Notes: a model not told the origin generated them from the letters alone. A stretch of DNA of 64,000 nucleotides from Pelodera strongyloides (GCA_036852015.1 JAANDG010000082.1:186001-250000), one strand, 5' to 3'. Positions 15,178-28,771 are shown, counted from the first letter of the stretch. Translations and numbers: made by a program.

Positions 15178-16912
15178 ACGTTATAAGAAGAGGCTGTTCA
15201 CATGACACACGGTTAGTCATTCTGTGCTCAATCGAGACTGAGCTGTTCGGTGCGAATTGTGTGTCAAAAGGTTTTTATTTTTATATTATTAGAAGCATAA
15301 ACTAAGTTATAAAGATACATTTTCCTTGAAATTGGAACTTTTTTTTTGACGAACATTGCCTAAACACTCTTCGTAAGTAAAATGTTGTGTGGTTTGTGGC
15401 TTTTTGGAAATTTTGAATTTGAAATATTATAATCTGCTCTATAGTGACTCAAGTTTCTACTAGTTTCCTTCATCGTATGATGTACAGTGATGCCTAATTG
15501 TTGTGGGATTATTAATATTCCTTGAGCCCCATTGATTGTAAGTCCTTCCTTCCGGTGTCAATTAGAATTTTATTTATTTATTTACTTTTGTTTTCGTCCT
15601 CGTTACCAACTTTGCCCAATTTGCAGAAAAAAACTACAATTCAGATGTTCTCAACGCATTGCTTAGAATAAGCAATAATTTTCCGATGTACGAACCTTTG
15701 CAATAATAAGAAAGCGGTAGTCTTCCCAATGAGCTAATTTGTTCTTGCTTTTCTTTATTTTATTATGATTTTTTTGGGTATTTTTCCGTGATTACGTGGC
15801 TTTCAATGCGTGCTTAATGATAAATATTTATTTGTAAAATGAGTGTTGTGTATATCGTCCATTACGGGTTCGCGACCCTTTTTTTACTTGCAAATCGTCT
15901 TCGAAGTTGGTTCACTTTGTGTATTTTTTTTACTTTTTACATTTTTTTGTTTGGCATTCCCATGAAGCCGCTATGTCATATAGGTCTTCAATCCTTTTGT
16001 CTGTATGAAAATTGCGAGTGTTTTGCCTTTTTCAAATCTCCTGTGTATTCTTTTTTTCATCTCAGAACTCTCGTCGAATACTATTGTACTGTGTCTCTCT
16101 ATCTCTATATCCGTCTATTTCTCTCCCTCCCCTGTTGCTCATTCCTCCGCATGTGTTCTTTGTACCCGTACTGTCTGTTCATCTTCATTTCTTTCTTCTT
16201 TGCATCTCGATCATGCGAGCATATTCCCTCACATATGTGTGTATTATCAATCACAGTACATCAGTTGCCGACTCTCTTAAAGTACAATATTTATGTTGTA
16301 TATATTCTCTCTTTGTCTTGAATAGTACACTGTAGCGTTGTTTCCTTGGTTTTAGTACGATTTCATTGTGCCAGCAATTCGGCATTGCTCATTATCGCAA
16401 TTCTATCAGGGGCAAAGAGTTCAGTATAGCCTAATCAGATTTTTTGTTTTCTTTTTCGACTGCTCCATTGTTTTTCATTCGCTGACGTTCAGTCTGTTCC
16501 AAAGTCCAAATGTCCATAACATGAGACGCATTTTCTCTCCTGCTACGCAGAGTGTAGTGTGTATTCCGGAAGAATAGGTTCAGTTCCCATCTGCGTATTC
16601 CCTTTTTGTCCGATTCCGCGTCCGCAGTCTGCCACTTCCCTACAGACCGGTCGCCTTCACACTATTTCCCTTTCTCGTCTGTCATCTCATCAACCACTTT
16701 ATCATTTCTTTTCTCTTCGACTGATAGTGATCTCTATATGTCTGTCTATCAACAAACTTCCCAGCACTATCACTTTGCCCCGTAATAATAGATTCAATTC
16801 ATTTACTCAGCTGTCTTCCGACTGTTGACCAAATCCCGCAAGTTAGAGCTTTGCAAGTGCTTCTAGTGGCAGTTGCTTCAATTTAATCTGCTATTCTGTC
16901 TGGAGCAACTCT
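15178..16912. other. Pyrimidine-rich intergenic stretch
   Basis: The plus strand is strikingly T/C-rich from about 15840 to 16760 (for example CTCTCTATCTCTATATCCG). Long plus-strand open frames here are Phe/Leu/Ser/Cys-rich by-products with no splice support. It would contain the 3' UTR of the upstream gene and the promoter of the TMCC gene. Confidence 0.5.
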
Positions 16913-16914
16913 AG
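16907..16914 (+). promoter_or_regulatory. Possible spliced-leader acceptor of the TMCC gene
   Basis: AACTCTAG ends 7 nt before the ATG at 16922. The pyrimidine tract is weak, so this is tentative. Confidence 0.35.
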
Positions 16915-16921
16915 TATAACG

Positions 16922-19900
16922 ATGCCCCCATTTAAAGCAACAAGTAAGTTATGCCTTGTTTCTTATGGGAAAATGCCTTTTAGTATCTTTGTATGAAGGA
17001 TTCGTTGTGTTTGATGTTGTTTTGCTCAGCCAGTGGACTGTTTCTCGTTTTCTCGAGGTGTGTGACAATCGACACATGTTTTGCGCGGTGGTGACAATTT
17101 TGGCACCACAGATAGGATCGAAAGTCAAATTGCCTACAGAAGTGCCTACAAAGTTGTATGCCATTTTACGGCGAATCGTTAACGCAGTTTGATTTATGTT
17201 CACGCTTAGATGATGTAGACAATTTGTAAAACAATATCAGTTTTGTTAGTACTGTAATGTAACTACTTGAAACATGTTACTTGATTCATAGATAATTTGT
17301 ATGAGGTGATTAATTTTCAAGTATTGTGTTTTGCCCTCAATAGGTTGCGTTTCGTACGTTTGATTGTAAATCATTTTCGCTCTTTTGTTTTCGGAAAACC
17401 GGTGTGGTTGAAGTTCAATTTTAAATTGTCTAGTATTGCCCCAACAGTTTACATGAAATTTACCTTTTCACAAAATTTGGTTAATGCGATTAAAGTAGTT
17501 TTTTTTCGTAGCATCTGAATTGAAAGCTTTGGTTGATACGGGTAATCCTAGTGTGTGATGTTCTTTTTCCTATAATTAGTAAGTTGGTGTTTTCAAACTG
17601 TGCAAACTTCTTCACTCTCGGTTGTTTCTTTTGTAACTTCCATACACGGCTACTGGCTTTCAACATTTGTCCATATATGAGTCACCACAGACAATATGTT
17701 CTGAATACATTTAATGGCGAAACCTATTATTAATCATTGTGGAAGTGAGGCATATAAATGCCGCATTAAAGTCCAAGTTACTTTATTCAGTACTTCGGAA
17801 AGGAAACAAATACTGTTGATCAGTAGGATGTCCTTGCTTATCAGTAAACTAATGTCACTTTTTTTGCGAATCTCCTTTGCATATCCTTCTGGTATTCGTT
17901 CATTACGGTTTTGCAGGTTTTGCAGACTCAAGACCTCACACTAAACAGTTGCCGTCTTTTTCCTCTGACTCATATGCACTTTTTGTCCTTTTTACAGTTG
18001 GTGAAAGTTGATTTATGGGTGATCTATTTCACTGCTGATGATATCACTTGTTGGTGTAATTGCATTATAAGTTTGTGTAACCGCATCAAACTTTTACAAT
18101 TGAATGCTAGTTATTTTCAGGTCGTCCTGGTTATGATCGTTTAAAATCACCGCCAACAATGAGCACCAGTTTCCTGCAAGAGGTTGCTTGTTTTATCTTA
18201 TATATCTGCCATTTTCGGCTAGAGCGCAATATAATACTTAGTGCCCATTTCTTGTTATCATTCCCATATCTCATGATAATATATCCACTTTCAGGCGCCT
18301 GATGGAGAACGTTCATCTGTGCGCTCCTCCGAAGATGGTCCATCGAGTTCACCCCCCGATCTCAGAAGAGAGAAAATGAGACTGGAAAATAAAATAGAAG
18401 AAATAAAAGTGAAAATATCAAGTATAAACGTGGCTTGCGAAGGTATGCTGATGTTTTCGTAAGATCGGTTCGAGCTTACGTTGAAAAGTATATTGTTTAT
18501 TTCGTACGTAGGTGTACGCGTAGATGGCGCAAAAAGGTATGTTGTAAAAAAAGCAGAAATTGAGTATCATAAGTGTACACATATTGTTCATTCGTAATTT
18601 ATTTTTCAGAAGAAGTCGAAAACTTTTTGAAAATGTCGAAACATGCAGAAAGGGATCGAGGGGTAGATAATCCGCAAATTGCGAGGATCAAACAACAGTT
18701 TGAAAAGACGAACAAACGGAACACACAGGACCTGGATAACCTTCAAGTTGGTTCTTATTGTTAAGAGCAAGCCAAGACAATCCATATTTAATGAACATAG
18801 TCCAAATTGTCTGGGCATTCACTATCGTATTTTCATATTTAGAAAAAACTCGCAAATTATGAGCAAAAACTACGAGAGTTGGAGAATCGCGACTTGTTCG
18901 ATACGAGTAGCAGTTCACATGGCGGGAATATTGTGTCAAGTGTTGGTCAGGGAATCAGGTATGCTTTGTCAAGATCTCTTTCCAACATACGTAGATGTTA
19001 GCGGGAAAGCCAACATGGGGTGGCTGATTATTGACTGCGAAATGTTTCTTTCTGCAAGTAACACTCTTTCACGTATCAGTCCAAGTGAAGTGAAGGGTTG
19101 GTCCTTTTTTCCAGTTTTCAAAAAAAAAATAGTTTAATACAAGTGTTCCTTTAAGACGTACGGGTGCCAACATCAAAGGTCTGACCGAAACAGTAATGTC
19201 GGCGCCACTTGACTTCGCTCATCTCATAAAAAACTCATTTGGATCGGCTGACAATATAAACGAGTCAAATTCTCAAGGTTAGTTTTTTTATATTTCATGA
19301 TCAGGTTCACATTAAATTTTGATAGTGGTTTCATAGGACAGTGACACGCCAGTTTTGCAGAATGCAATTTTTGCGGACATATTGTTTACTCCTAGCTTAA
19401 TCTTAGATGCATATCTAAACGAACGCTTTTATCCGGATATTTAATAGAGCTCCTTTCAGACGTGAACAATGTCGGGCATTCAACTTTTTACGCAAGTTCG
19501 GAAAAAGCGTGAGTTTACAGTGATAATTTTAACACAGCGATCATTATTTTGTTTGAGAAGTGTCATAATAATCAATGTGAGTTTTGAGAATGTGCAGACA
19601 AAATATTTTTTTCCTGCAGAGTGTCTCCATCTTCGGCAAAGAAATCGTCCACATTGCCTGCTGGCATGCAAATGAGCACTTCAGCGGAAAGGAGTCCATT
19701 CAAGACAGACAAACCCATTTTTCTCAATCAGAGTAATTTTTCAAATCTATTTTTTTTTCAAATCTAAATTTTTTTTCAAATCTATGACAATGTGAAACTT
19801 TTAACGGGGGAGAAACATCCCCCTTCTTGGTAGTTTTTGTGTTTGGTGTCGATCGATTCACAAATACAACGATGAGTAAAACTTGATCTTTACGTAACGT

Positions 19901-21316
19901 GTTATTTGTCATCAACCTTCTATTTGATGTTTACTTTTAGGTTCTTCAAATGGAAGCGTCGGATCGGATGCAGACAATCAGAATCACGGACCCATTGAGG
20001 ACGTCGTCCAGACTCTGATCGCCGAACTGAGGAATCTCCGGGAAACCAATGTACACATGGGAGAGAGAATAGAGGAAATGGGAGTGAGTATTCATTATTT
20101 TTTAATTTTTCTACTCACATCTACGATCGTCGTTCCTAAACGAATTCTTCCTTTACCTGTTTGTTAGAAGTTCTGTTCAGGAGAAGATGTCGAAAGAACT
20201 CAAATATCTGGAGAAAAGTCTACAAGAAGACCGTTTCAAGTATAAGAAGCTGGAAGAGATGCTGAATGACACAATCGATCTACACCAGGCTGAGGTTTGT
20301 ATTCTTTTTGTATTATAGCGTGTGTGTTCGGGAAGAGACATTGCATTTAGACTGTATCACGTGACACCGTACCCTTCGTCTGCTAAAATCAACAACATTT
20401 TAGATGAAATCTGTGCGACAGGACTTATCGACAATTGCCAATCGACTCGATTACCAGTACAATGACAGATTCAAGAAAGTGGAGGAGACCATAGAAAGTG
20501 CACACAACCAGGTAACTTCAAACGAAACCTCTTGGATATTTTCCATACCAACCAAAAACTGATATTCAGGAGGCTAGGATATGAGTAGATGCCCATATTT
20601 ATATGGATTTGTAATTAGTGGTAACATTCGTAACGGCATCTGTTTTCAGATGTTTCGAATGGAGTCATCGATAAAGGAAACAATGGATATTCGATTGCAG
20701 GTTTGTTTTCCACAAATTCAACGAGAAAGTGTAAAGGGACAGCAGGCAACCCTCGTGGTCCATCCCAGTTGAACATCTCAAGATCAAAAGAATATATGAG
20801 CAGTAACGGAAAATGATGCACACTAATGTACTAGCTAAATTGTCGCAAGCAGTGTTATATTGTTTTGTGTCAATTTTCTATACAGATTTTGTTTGTTAGG
20901 CTAGTACAATGATTTTACTTTGTTGTTAAGAGCGGAGCTTGGAACGACTTCCTTCTCGGAGTTGCTAACATAGTGGTGGAGTTTCTGAAGTTGGTGCTCT
21001 TCGTGCTGGCTACGTTGCTCGATTTTTTCAAGCCATTCACTGGTACAAGGTATATATTTTTAATATTACAAAACCGGTTGCAAGCATTTTGTTATTGGAT
21101 TGAGTTTAATTTTCCAGCCGTGCTCTTTTGCGAGCAACCATCTACACGTAGTTAGTCACTTTAGTCTTATCTTTTATTTCGTTTAGGACCCGTGCCGGCG
21201 TTCTTCTCACTGTGATTTTGGTCCTCCTCATTCTCTATCAGAATGTCGATGTTGGCAATCTCTTTCGAAGTTTCTCTTCCAAGAAACCACTTCCAAACAG
21301 TCCCACCGAACTGTAG
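16922..21316 (+). CDS. TMCC-family transmembrane and coiled-coil protein
   Basis: TMCC proteins are ER membrane proteins with a long coiled coil and two C-terminal hydrophobic helices, linked to ER shape at contact sites. Exons with consistent phases: 16922-16943 (MPPFKAT), 18121-18182, 18295-18442 (LRREKMRLENKIEEIK), 18610-18746 (NPQIARIKQQFEKT), then LANYEQKLRELENRD, RTGANIKGLTETVMSAPLDF near 19155-19280, a Ser-rich linker with two short exons, and the coiled-coil exons IEDVVQTLIAELRNLRE, LKYLEKSLQEDRFKYKK and FKKVEETIESAHNQ. The end SGAWNDFLLGVANIVVEFLK plus RAGVLLTVILVLLILYQNV are the paired membrane helices. The stop is TAG at 21314-21316. The 5' exon is short and depends on one splice junction, so the true start could differ. 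Confidence 0.9.
19738..19786 (+). repeat. Three-copy minisatellite, TTTTTTCAAATCTA unit
   Basis: Three near-identical units of about 17 bp built on T-run plus CAAATCTA lie in a TMCC intron. Confidence 0.7.
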
Positions 21317-22777
21317 CTTTTATTCGGTTCATTAATTTTTACTCAGGTCTGGAACCGTCTTCGTGTATGCGCCGATGTGCTATTGTCTCCGACTATAATT
21401 TCTTAATATTCCTTTGACAACACTGTTAATTTCTTCTCTATATCCCTGAGGTTGCTATTGCCGAGCTTGCACTACGGTTTCCTTATTTTGTTTTGTCTAT
21501 CGGTTAATATACATAATAATATTTATTAACTACACCCAAAAACGTACAACCAAAGTTCTATAACTGAATTTAAAGGTAGCTCAAGACAGTGAAAAATAAT
21601 ACCGTTATAGGTCACATTACAGCATCTGATATATGGGCTTAAACTTTACAAACACATTCCCCGACCAATGTCAATTCAGCCAAAAATGTCCTTCCTTCCA
21701 AAGTTGTAGATCCGATTTCGATTGCGTCTGTTTTGCATGTCTCTTTTCAAATGTGTTGTTTCCTAGCTTGCATTGGGTAAACCATTTGTTCACGTCTTAC
21801 AAACCTCGTTGGTTAATGCTTCACGTACGATGCACGCCCTCAATTTCGATTCTTTTTTCCCTCAGTTTAATGTATTTTTTTTGTTTTATATTGTGCAGCT
21901 TTCTCAAAGTGCCGTCATTCAAATTAATTTTCCTCGTGAACATTCCATTCAATGAAAACTTTCGAAACATTTTATTTTTGATTGTATTAATTTTATATTA
22001 AGTCTAAAATCGTTTAGATGACTGGCTTGAATTTTTGATCATGTTCGGGCATTTCGTCTTTAGGTTGTTTAGGTCAGTCACGCTTCATTGTAAAAGACCA
22101 ATTATCTATGCATGGTTGATTTCTTTTCATATTATTTTTGTCTTGGAATTATTGAGATTCTGCTGAGATAGATTACAATTATTGTCTTATGTACGTCTGA
22201 ATTTCTCATGAGCTATATTTTAAGTGATATTATTCCTGGCCAGTCAACGCTTTGTTAGTCCATTTCGCTATTATTTATATTGTGTTGTGATGCAACGGGA
22301 TATCGTATAGATGATTTTTTTGCTTTACCATTCTTGCTTGGGCTAATTGCAATATTACGCTCTCTAACAACCCGTTTACCTTAGTTCAAGTTTCTAGTTG
22401 TTTGTTCCTCACTCCACTGATTCAACCTAACACTCTTTCTGTTTTTTTTTTTCGGTTATTCACTGATATTTTTTTAAAGATTCGAACTTTGTTTGCTGCT
22501 CGCGGTAAAGTAAAGATTATTGTTGTCGTACAAATTGTCATTTTCTGGTTACACTTCGTCAAAAAACGTTATTTAAGGAGTAACTTTATTACTGGAATTT
22601 GTTGCAAATGAATATTTAGTTTCGTAGAGTGCTGATACCAGCTGTCTCATTTCGTCATCTGAAATAAATTCGCGCTTGAGTGTGTGTGGTGGCTTTAAAT
22701 ATTCATGAACAGATATTTTTTACAATTCGTCTCGCTTAAGCCTTTGAACTAATGTTCATTTGGCTCCGAATTTGTAT
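21317..22777. other. Intergenic stretch between convergent genes
   Basis: T-rich on the plus strand with no exon-like segment on either strand. It holds the 3' ends of the TMCC gene and of the minus-strand PEBP-like gene. Confidence 0.5.
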
Positions 22778-25021
22778 TTACTCCCGACTCACATAGAAGT
22801 AAGATCCAGCCTCTGGTGTTCCTAGAAGCTTTCCAGTAGGTGTAGTCAGAAACTCGGTGAAGCTTGTGTAGTTCGCATGAAAATCCTGCCATGTCTGTGG
22901 ATGTCTTCTTGTTAATCGATGTTTTGTTTTGAATACCATCACGATGTAGAGCTTGCGGGCTGAAAATATTACAGATTTTCTTTCTCTGATGAAAATTCTG
23001 TTTTTTCCTGGTTTTTCTGGGGTCATTAAAAAATGAGCCCACTTTGTTTGGTGGAAACTTTGTCATTGGCTATGGTCATCACTCTGTTGATGCTTCTGAA
23101 GAAGACTCCTTCATCCCAAGCTGCTACAGCCAGGGTTACATCTCTGCTCAACGTTGAAGGGCGATTGTAATAGAAATTCATCGATTCGGGGTTTCCATGC
23201 GGATCTAGATTTATATCGATTTATCGCAGGTATTGTGTAAAAAATATGAACACTGCAATTGACCCTTAACTTCTGATCACCTCTGATTACCATTAGAACT
23301 TACTGTATAACACGAGCACATGGTGGAAATAACCAGGAAATTGGTCCCGTAGGAGAGCAACCTTTTTCAGTTGAACTGGCTCGCGAAATCTGCAAGTGAT
23401 TATATACTCTCATTTAGTATTTGCAAAATAGCCCGCAAAGCGAACAAAGACACTTGCTACTGTTTTTAGTTTTTTTTTCTCTAAATAAAGAGTTTAATAA
23501 AAAAAACATGGACTGAACATGGATGGATGTGTATTCCTTTTACTAAAATTTCCTCCGTGTTTGTCCTTGATTGCTAATGAACCCTGTTATTGTACTCACT
23601 TATACGGTAACATTGAAAAGTGATCTCCAGTCCTTATCTCGGGTGGGTTTTGATTGGCTGTCTTCGTATATTCATTAAGAACAAGCTGAAGTGTTGACGT
23701 TGTATGTGATTGATAATAGTACATGTTTTCAATACGTACAGAATACATTTTTTGGTGCAAATAAAAAACCCGTCTTTTATCTAAGATATACGCTTGATCT
23801 CTTCTCGTTTTCATACTTCAATAAAAAAGTTGTCCAGTTAAAAATTGTTAGATTCGAAACTTGCAAAGTCAATTCCAGCTCCGGGCGCATTTGGAATAAG
23901 TGATGGGGATAGGGAAGTGACATAAAAAACTGGCATTGATAGATTGGACGACAATTTGTTAATTCCGACCTTTGTTTCGTAGAACACTGAAAGAGTCATT
24001 GGCGAATTTTTCGATTTTAAAATTGTTAACTAAATCTATGTTGTTTCCTGATTAGGTCTCATCAGGCCACATCCGCATTCACCTGTAACAGGCCGTTACA
24101 TACAATACTTATATCATGTTCACCATTCTCAAACGAGTCCAATGTTGTCGTCTTACAACACAGATGCATGTTGTATGTAGATAGCATCTGGTTATTGACT
24201 GCTTGTTCACAAGTATATTCATCGGGACAAGCTTTCTCTTCAGTTGGATCACATAGAAGGACAGAGGGAATGTCGTACGATGTGGCGCCATATGGACATA
24301 CTAAAGTAAAAAAGAGTAATACAAGATAATAATCATCATCATGGACATGCATATGTAAAGCGTTATAGTTGTGTAACATATTGAATTGGGCAAGTGAGAC
24401 TCCCTTCTAATTAGCTTACTTGGTTTTACTTGCTCGGGTACTCCGGGCGGGCTGCTCAGATCTTGTGGCACATCAGAGCAGCATCGATAATCATTGGACA
24501 CCTATAAGATTCTTTCCTATGTCAATTTCTATCCCAACGGTGAAAATTCTATGACATTTCATTTTGGCCCCGCCCGAGATTTGTGGCTGAATTCGGCTTG
24601 TATTTTCACGAAAGGCATCTAGGCTGGCCCTCTCTTGGTTGTCTATTTCATGACACCCGTAGTATATTATTATACTAAATGCGCTAGATCACGATATACT
24701 AGCTCATCAGGACATGGAGTATTCCTGGTGAACGTTGACTAAAATATGATAAAAATATTTATCTTTACAAAGTTGACACTAAATGTGGACCTTGGTAGAG
24801 AAACCACTGCAAACCCGTATTTAATCACTTGAATAGTTCCTTCAGTAGTTTGTAATCATAGCGAAATGCTCTGACCTTTGAGAACACACAGACTGGATTC
24901 CTGCCGGTGCATTCAATCGGATCATGAGGTGTGCATTTCACTCCTTCTTCTTCAAACTCCCGGCATTGGAAGAACGTCGCGAGAATATTTTGTTCATGGG
25001 TTTGCCACGGGAAAGGGCAAA
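22778..25021 (-). CDS. Secreted lustrin-type Cys-rich plus PEBP-like protein, copy A (5' end not found)
   Basis: Paralogue of the gene at 28784-30659, on the opposite strand. Exons from 5': 25021-24876 (CPFPWQTHEQN ... CTGRNPVCVFSK), 24501-24420 (DYRCCSDVPQDL), 24300-24124 (CPYGATSYDIPSVLLCDP, CPDEYTCEQA, LCCKTTTLDSF), about 23932-23868 (SPSLIPNAPGAGIDF), 23685-23600 (PPEIRTGDHFSMLPYK), 23389-23304 (REPVQLKKVALLRDQFPGY), 23204-about 23139 (GNPESMNFYYNRP), and a final exon from about 22966 (KLYIVMVFKTKH, LLGTPEAGSYFYVSRE) to TAA. The CPxG...C...CPxxYxC...CC spacing is that of nematode lustrin-type repeats. The last part resembles phosphatidylethanolamine-binding proteins (DP, W/YxVxxF, PEAG motifs). 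The exon encoding the signal peptide was not located. The segment between 23139 and 22966 is uncertain. Function unknown; secretion is inferred from the paralogue. Confidence 0.78.
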
Positions 25022-25024
25022 CTG

Positions 25025-25830
25025 AAATATTTTACTAGAATTCCTGTGCTGATTGGAAAGCACACTGTTCAAGGTTTTGTACGAAATTATGCATAGCCCT
25101 TGCCTTCGTCAGTATCTTCACGTATCTTCGTCACTTTATTGCGCTTCTTTTATCCAATCAATGGGTAATGTCTATTCAAATTTACGAACAGATAATATTA
25201 AAAATTACAATGGCTAATTTATGATCATGATTATGATCAAGATCTACAGTGTACAAGTTTTCTTCCACATTCATAAGGCGAAATATGGGCTAAGTATAGA
25301 TCTAACCCCTCATTTTTTTTCTGAAAGCCACCTGAATGTTTGCATGCATTATTGGTTAATTTTGTTTCAGTGCCCTAGAATGCGGTACGTTATTCCCGTT
25401 ATTTTCGGGATCGCTAATCACAATATTTGTCTTGCGTCTGATGACAATATGAGTAGGATCATACTGTGCGAGCTCATTTCCTGATTTTCATTTCTTTGTT
25501 TGCTAGTTTTCCGCAGTTATTCATCATTGCTTTTTATGTTTTGCTGCGGAAATTATGGCCTAATTATTTCCTATTTGCAATGTTGATGATCACTGTAATA
25601 CGACCACTGTATTACCATTCATTCAAATCGACGTCCTTTTGTTGCTTGTGAAGAGAGAAGACAACTTCATTTGAATTTCTGTTTATTGGTCAGTGCAGGT
25701 GAAATGGCTATTCATTCCCCCTCACTGTTTCAGTGCTTTCCTTATGTTCTCGATCTTCAGTATTTGTACAGTTCTTGTCACGTTTGTACCTTGTATGTAC
25801 TGTATGTTTCCCTGGTTTCAACTGTCATTT
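25025..25830. other. Shared upstream region of divergent PEBP-like copy A and Sre genes
   Basis: No recognised coding exon, although the missing first exon of the minus-strand gene should lie here or further right. It must contain promoters for both directions. Confidence 0.4.
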
Positions 25831-25837
25831 GTTGTAG
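25829..25837 (+). promoter_or_regulatory. Probable spliced-leader acceptor of the Sre gene
   Basis: TTGTTGTAG ends 4 nt before the ATG at 25842. Confidence 0.4.
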
Positions 25838-25841
25838 CGAA

Positions 25842-27576
25842 ATGGCCATACAAAACTACACGCGCTCAGATGGATCGCTGTTGAGGATGTTCATTCCAAT
25901 CTACGCAAACGACACAATATTATCTGGATACCCAGAATATTATCTGGCTCAAACAACTTATGCGCTGGAATTTTTCTTTGCTACCGCGTAAGTTTTATTC
26001 CACTAAAATTGGTATTCTGTAATACATTCCGTGGCAAATTTGTGTTTCATTCTTTACATTTACAGTTTCATGAGCTATGGATGGGTGTTTTGTTATGCAA
26101 TGTACAAACACAGCGTTCCGCATGTGAATCTCCGTGTCATTATATGTTCACTTATAATTGGGGAATATTTGTGTTATTGTTCTCGGTTTTTTATATTTTG
26201 TTATCAGATAGAGCTGTTACAGTTGACTGGTAAGTTTGCAAATGTACATGTTGCAGTTTCTTACTGTCACTACTTTTTTCAGTAAAACTCCATCTTCCAG
26301 TGCATCGTGAAAAAGCACCCTGTTAACACTGTGTATTATCTTCAACTGTAAAATAGCCAGAAACTAATGCGAGTCTGATAACCATTCACTCCAGGAAATA
26401 TCGAGAGTGATTGGTTCGTCTTTTTGTTTGGGATATATCGCATTCATTTCCTATCTTTTGCTACTTTATCCATTCCCTGTTTCGTCATTGAAAGAACATT
26501 CGCAACCGTTTGGGTAGCGCATTATGAGCAAAAGAAATACCCATGGATAAGCACCTCATTGATACTCACAAATAGTTCAATATCTGCAATATTTGCTGGA
26601 ATATCACTGTTTGGTTGGTTTTGTTTAAAGAAATGTTCCTCTCGTTCCTGGTTTATATGAAGACATGTGCATATGGGTAAATAATAACACATTTTAGGTC
26701 TTCTAACAATCATATCTTGCGTTCTTTATTTTGCGATTATCACGTTTATCAGTGTAACGGTAACGGAATGCCACATTTTTGTTATTACTTGAAAGTAGGT
26801 TTCATTGAGTTCTATTGTCTCCTGCAAGTTTTATCGTTTCGGGTTTAGACCTTCTTTCTTCTATACGTACACAACCGCCAACAAATTGAATGTCTGGACA
26901 AGAAACGTCAGAATCTCAATGGTGAATATAATCTTCGTATTCGATTTCAATACAATGAGAACTGGATGACTTTAAAGGTATGAAGCATTAAATGGTGGTA
27001 ACGAGTACTCTGTGGTGTGATATTTAACAAAGCAAACTCAACCAACAATCTCCTGATCTATTTTCTTCTTAAATTTCAGGGAATGATCAGAATTGTATCT
27101 CTACTTGCGGTTTTTATTATCATCGCCCTGATGATGGAATATGCCCCGCGCGTCATACCATTGTCGGATTTTACCAAGCACTTATGCTATGCATTGACTG
27201 ATATGATACTAGCAGCGTATGGTTTTGGACAACCTTTTTCTGACAAGTCCAATTTTAATTACTACGTTTTCTTGAAAACATGCTTCAGTTACGGAGATTA
27301 TCCTCTACTGTTAGATTGACATACAGACAAATTCGGAAATGCCTTTTCGGTAAACTGACGCAAAATGTTTTATGGCAAAGAGGCATATGCACTTTAAAGA
27401 TCGTTTACATTTTCAGAGCACCGGTAATTTTGCTGTGCTCAACGGTCCTCTTGCCCAAAATACTGGACTCAGTGAAGGCAGTTATCAGAAAGAAGAAAAA
27501 TTCCGCATTTCCCCTACAAGTGAATGTACCTACCGAAACTGAGATATACTTCAAGCAACTAAAATCTCAGTGGTAG
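25842..27576 (+). CDS. Sre-class nematode serpentine chemoreceptor
   Basis: Seven-helix GPCR of the nematode Sre group, normally in the cilia of chemosensory neurons. Exons: 25842-25987 (RMFIPIYAND), 26066-26229 (YGWVFCYAMYKHSVPHVNL), 26395-26622 (FVIERTFATVWVAHYEQKK, the family signature ERxxA...YE), 26698-26753, 26849-26977 (YNLRIRFQYNENWMTLK, the Sre RYQxxEN box), then GMIRIVSLLAVFIIIALMM near 27080-27220, and a last exon giving APVILLCSTVLLP and ending at TAG 27574-27576. Phases join cleanly and no stop interrupts the frame, so the gene appears intact at roughly 350 residues. An AATAAA lies 85 nt downstream. It sits between two divergent paralogues of an unrelated secreted family. Confidence 0.88.
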
Positions 27577-27660
27577 ATTTGGAAAATAGGTGGCAGGATA
27601 GTGTGTATTTTGTGTGCAATCGCCGTATTTTCTCACATTCTCATTTGTGTTTTGCAACTT

Positions 27661-27666
27661 AATAAA
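27661..27666 (+). terminator. AATAAA poly(A) signal of the Sre gene
   Basis: Canonical hexamer 85 nt after the stop codon. Confidence 0.65.
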
Positions 27667-28482
27667 TGTCGTTCAAAATTTGATGTAACGGTTTTTTTTA
27701 CGAGAATAAGGCAAACGACTTACTATCTTCCAAAGTATCGATAGAGCTATCTCTCCTTGTACTATTTCGTGCATTTGTCCTGATTATCAAAGTTCCACAT
27801 AATGTTAGACAATATAGAATGCGAAGATGAGCGGGACACATATCTAAAAGAAGTTAGTAATTCCCGCCTCAAAAGTTGCATAACTTTGGGAAAGGAGATA
27901 AATAGTACAGTTTTGTGTGTATATGGATTGGGTGTCCCTTCTAAACAGAAACGGTAAGTCTCAGGTTAATAAATACAGGAATGCTATCATAAGCTGTGGT
28001 AAAATGATAATGACTTCGATAATGTGGCGGCCTGGATATAAAGGGGAAAACACTCCGAACGGCATAATGTTAATCTGTGCGATGTGTAGTCGAGTTCTCA
28101 CTCTCTTCGTTTGTTTGTCAACGTTGGAACAAGTGTCTGATAGGAACGGATCGCTTTTTGATGGTCACGAAGGATTAACACGAATTCGGACAAGAGAGGC
28201 CGACTCATGGAAGTCTATTCAACAATTGAACGCTGTTAATCTTTAAACAATTCGGATTCAACGGTTGTATGCATGGAACCAAGATCGCGTTGACTCTTGT
28301 TGCGTGTTCTTCTCTTAGCTTGATGATTCTCTGAGATATTCATACTGTGGAGGATATTCATGCAGCATTCAGAAAACTGAACATTTCCATATCACTGAGT
28401 GGATTTGTGTTTTTTTTTTGTTGTTGATCAGTCACTGACGTCCTTGCCACTTTTTCTGGTAACAGTGAGGGTCCTTCTGGTG

Positions 28483-28525
28483 CTTTCTCTCTCTCTATTT
28501 CGCCCTCTCTCTCGCTCTCTCTGAA
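28483..28525 (+). repeat. CT-rich simple repeat
   Basis: Imperfect CTCTCT run including TCTCTCTCTCTATTTCGCCC and CTCTCTCTCGCTCTCTCTG. Confidence 0.75.
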
Positions 28526-28771
28526 GTGATGCCGTTCCCTTAAGGGGGTGATTTCCACCTTTGATAGCCATTGTTTACACGTTCTGTTTTGGGTAAGTCA
28601 CGACTCGGCAGAATAATCCTTAGTACATGCAAAGGACCCGGTCTCCATCGCAGGGCGCTGAATTTTATCACCTTTCCCGTTAGCTCATTACTTGACGATA
28701 ACGATAACTTTGCGAGTAGCGCACTTAAGCCTACATAAACTTATTACTTATTCCTTTCAAGTGGGTTTCTA

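Larger units (their letters stand above)
27577..28770. other. Intergenic stretch with CT-rich run
   Basis: Apart from the poly(A) signal of the Sre gene, no exon is supported. A CT-rich simple repeat lies at about 28483-28525. Confidence 0.5.

Noticed and set aside
15839..16828. Plus-strand open frames of 69-160 codons
   Set aside because: They are by-products of a pyrimidine-rich tract, with Phe/Leu/Ser/Cys-rich translations and no exon borders.
18512..18536. A 25-nt microexon in the TMCC gene
   Set aside because: Including it breaks the frame into the next coiled-coil exon, whereas direct joining of 18442 to 18610 keeps it.
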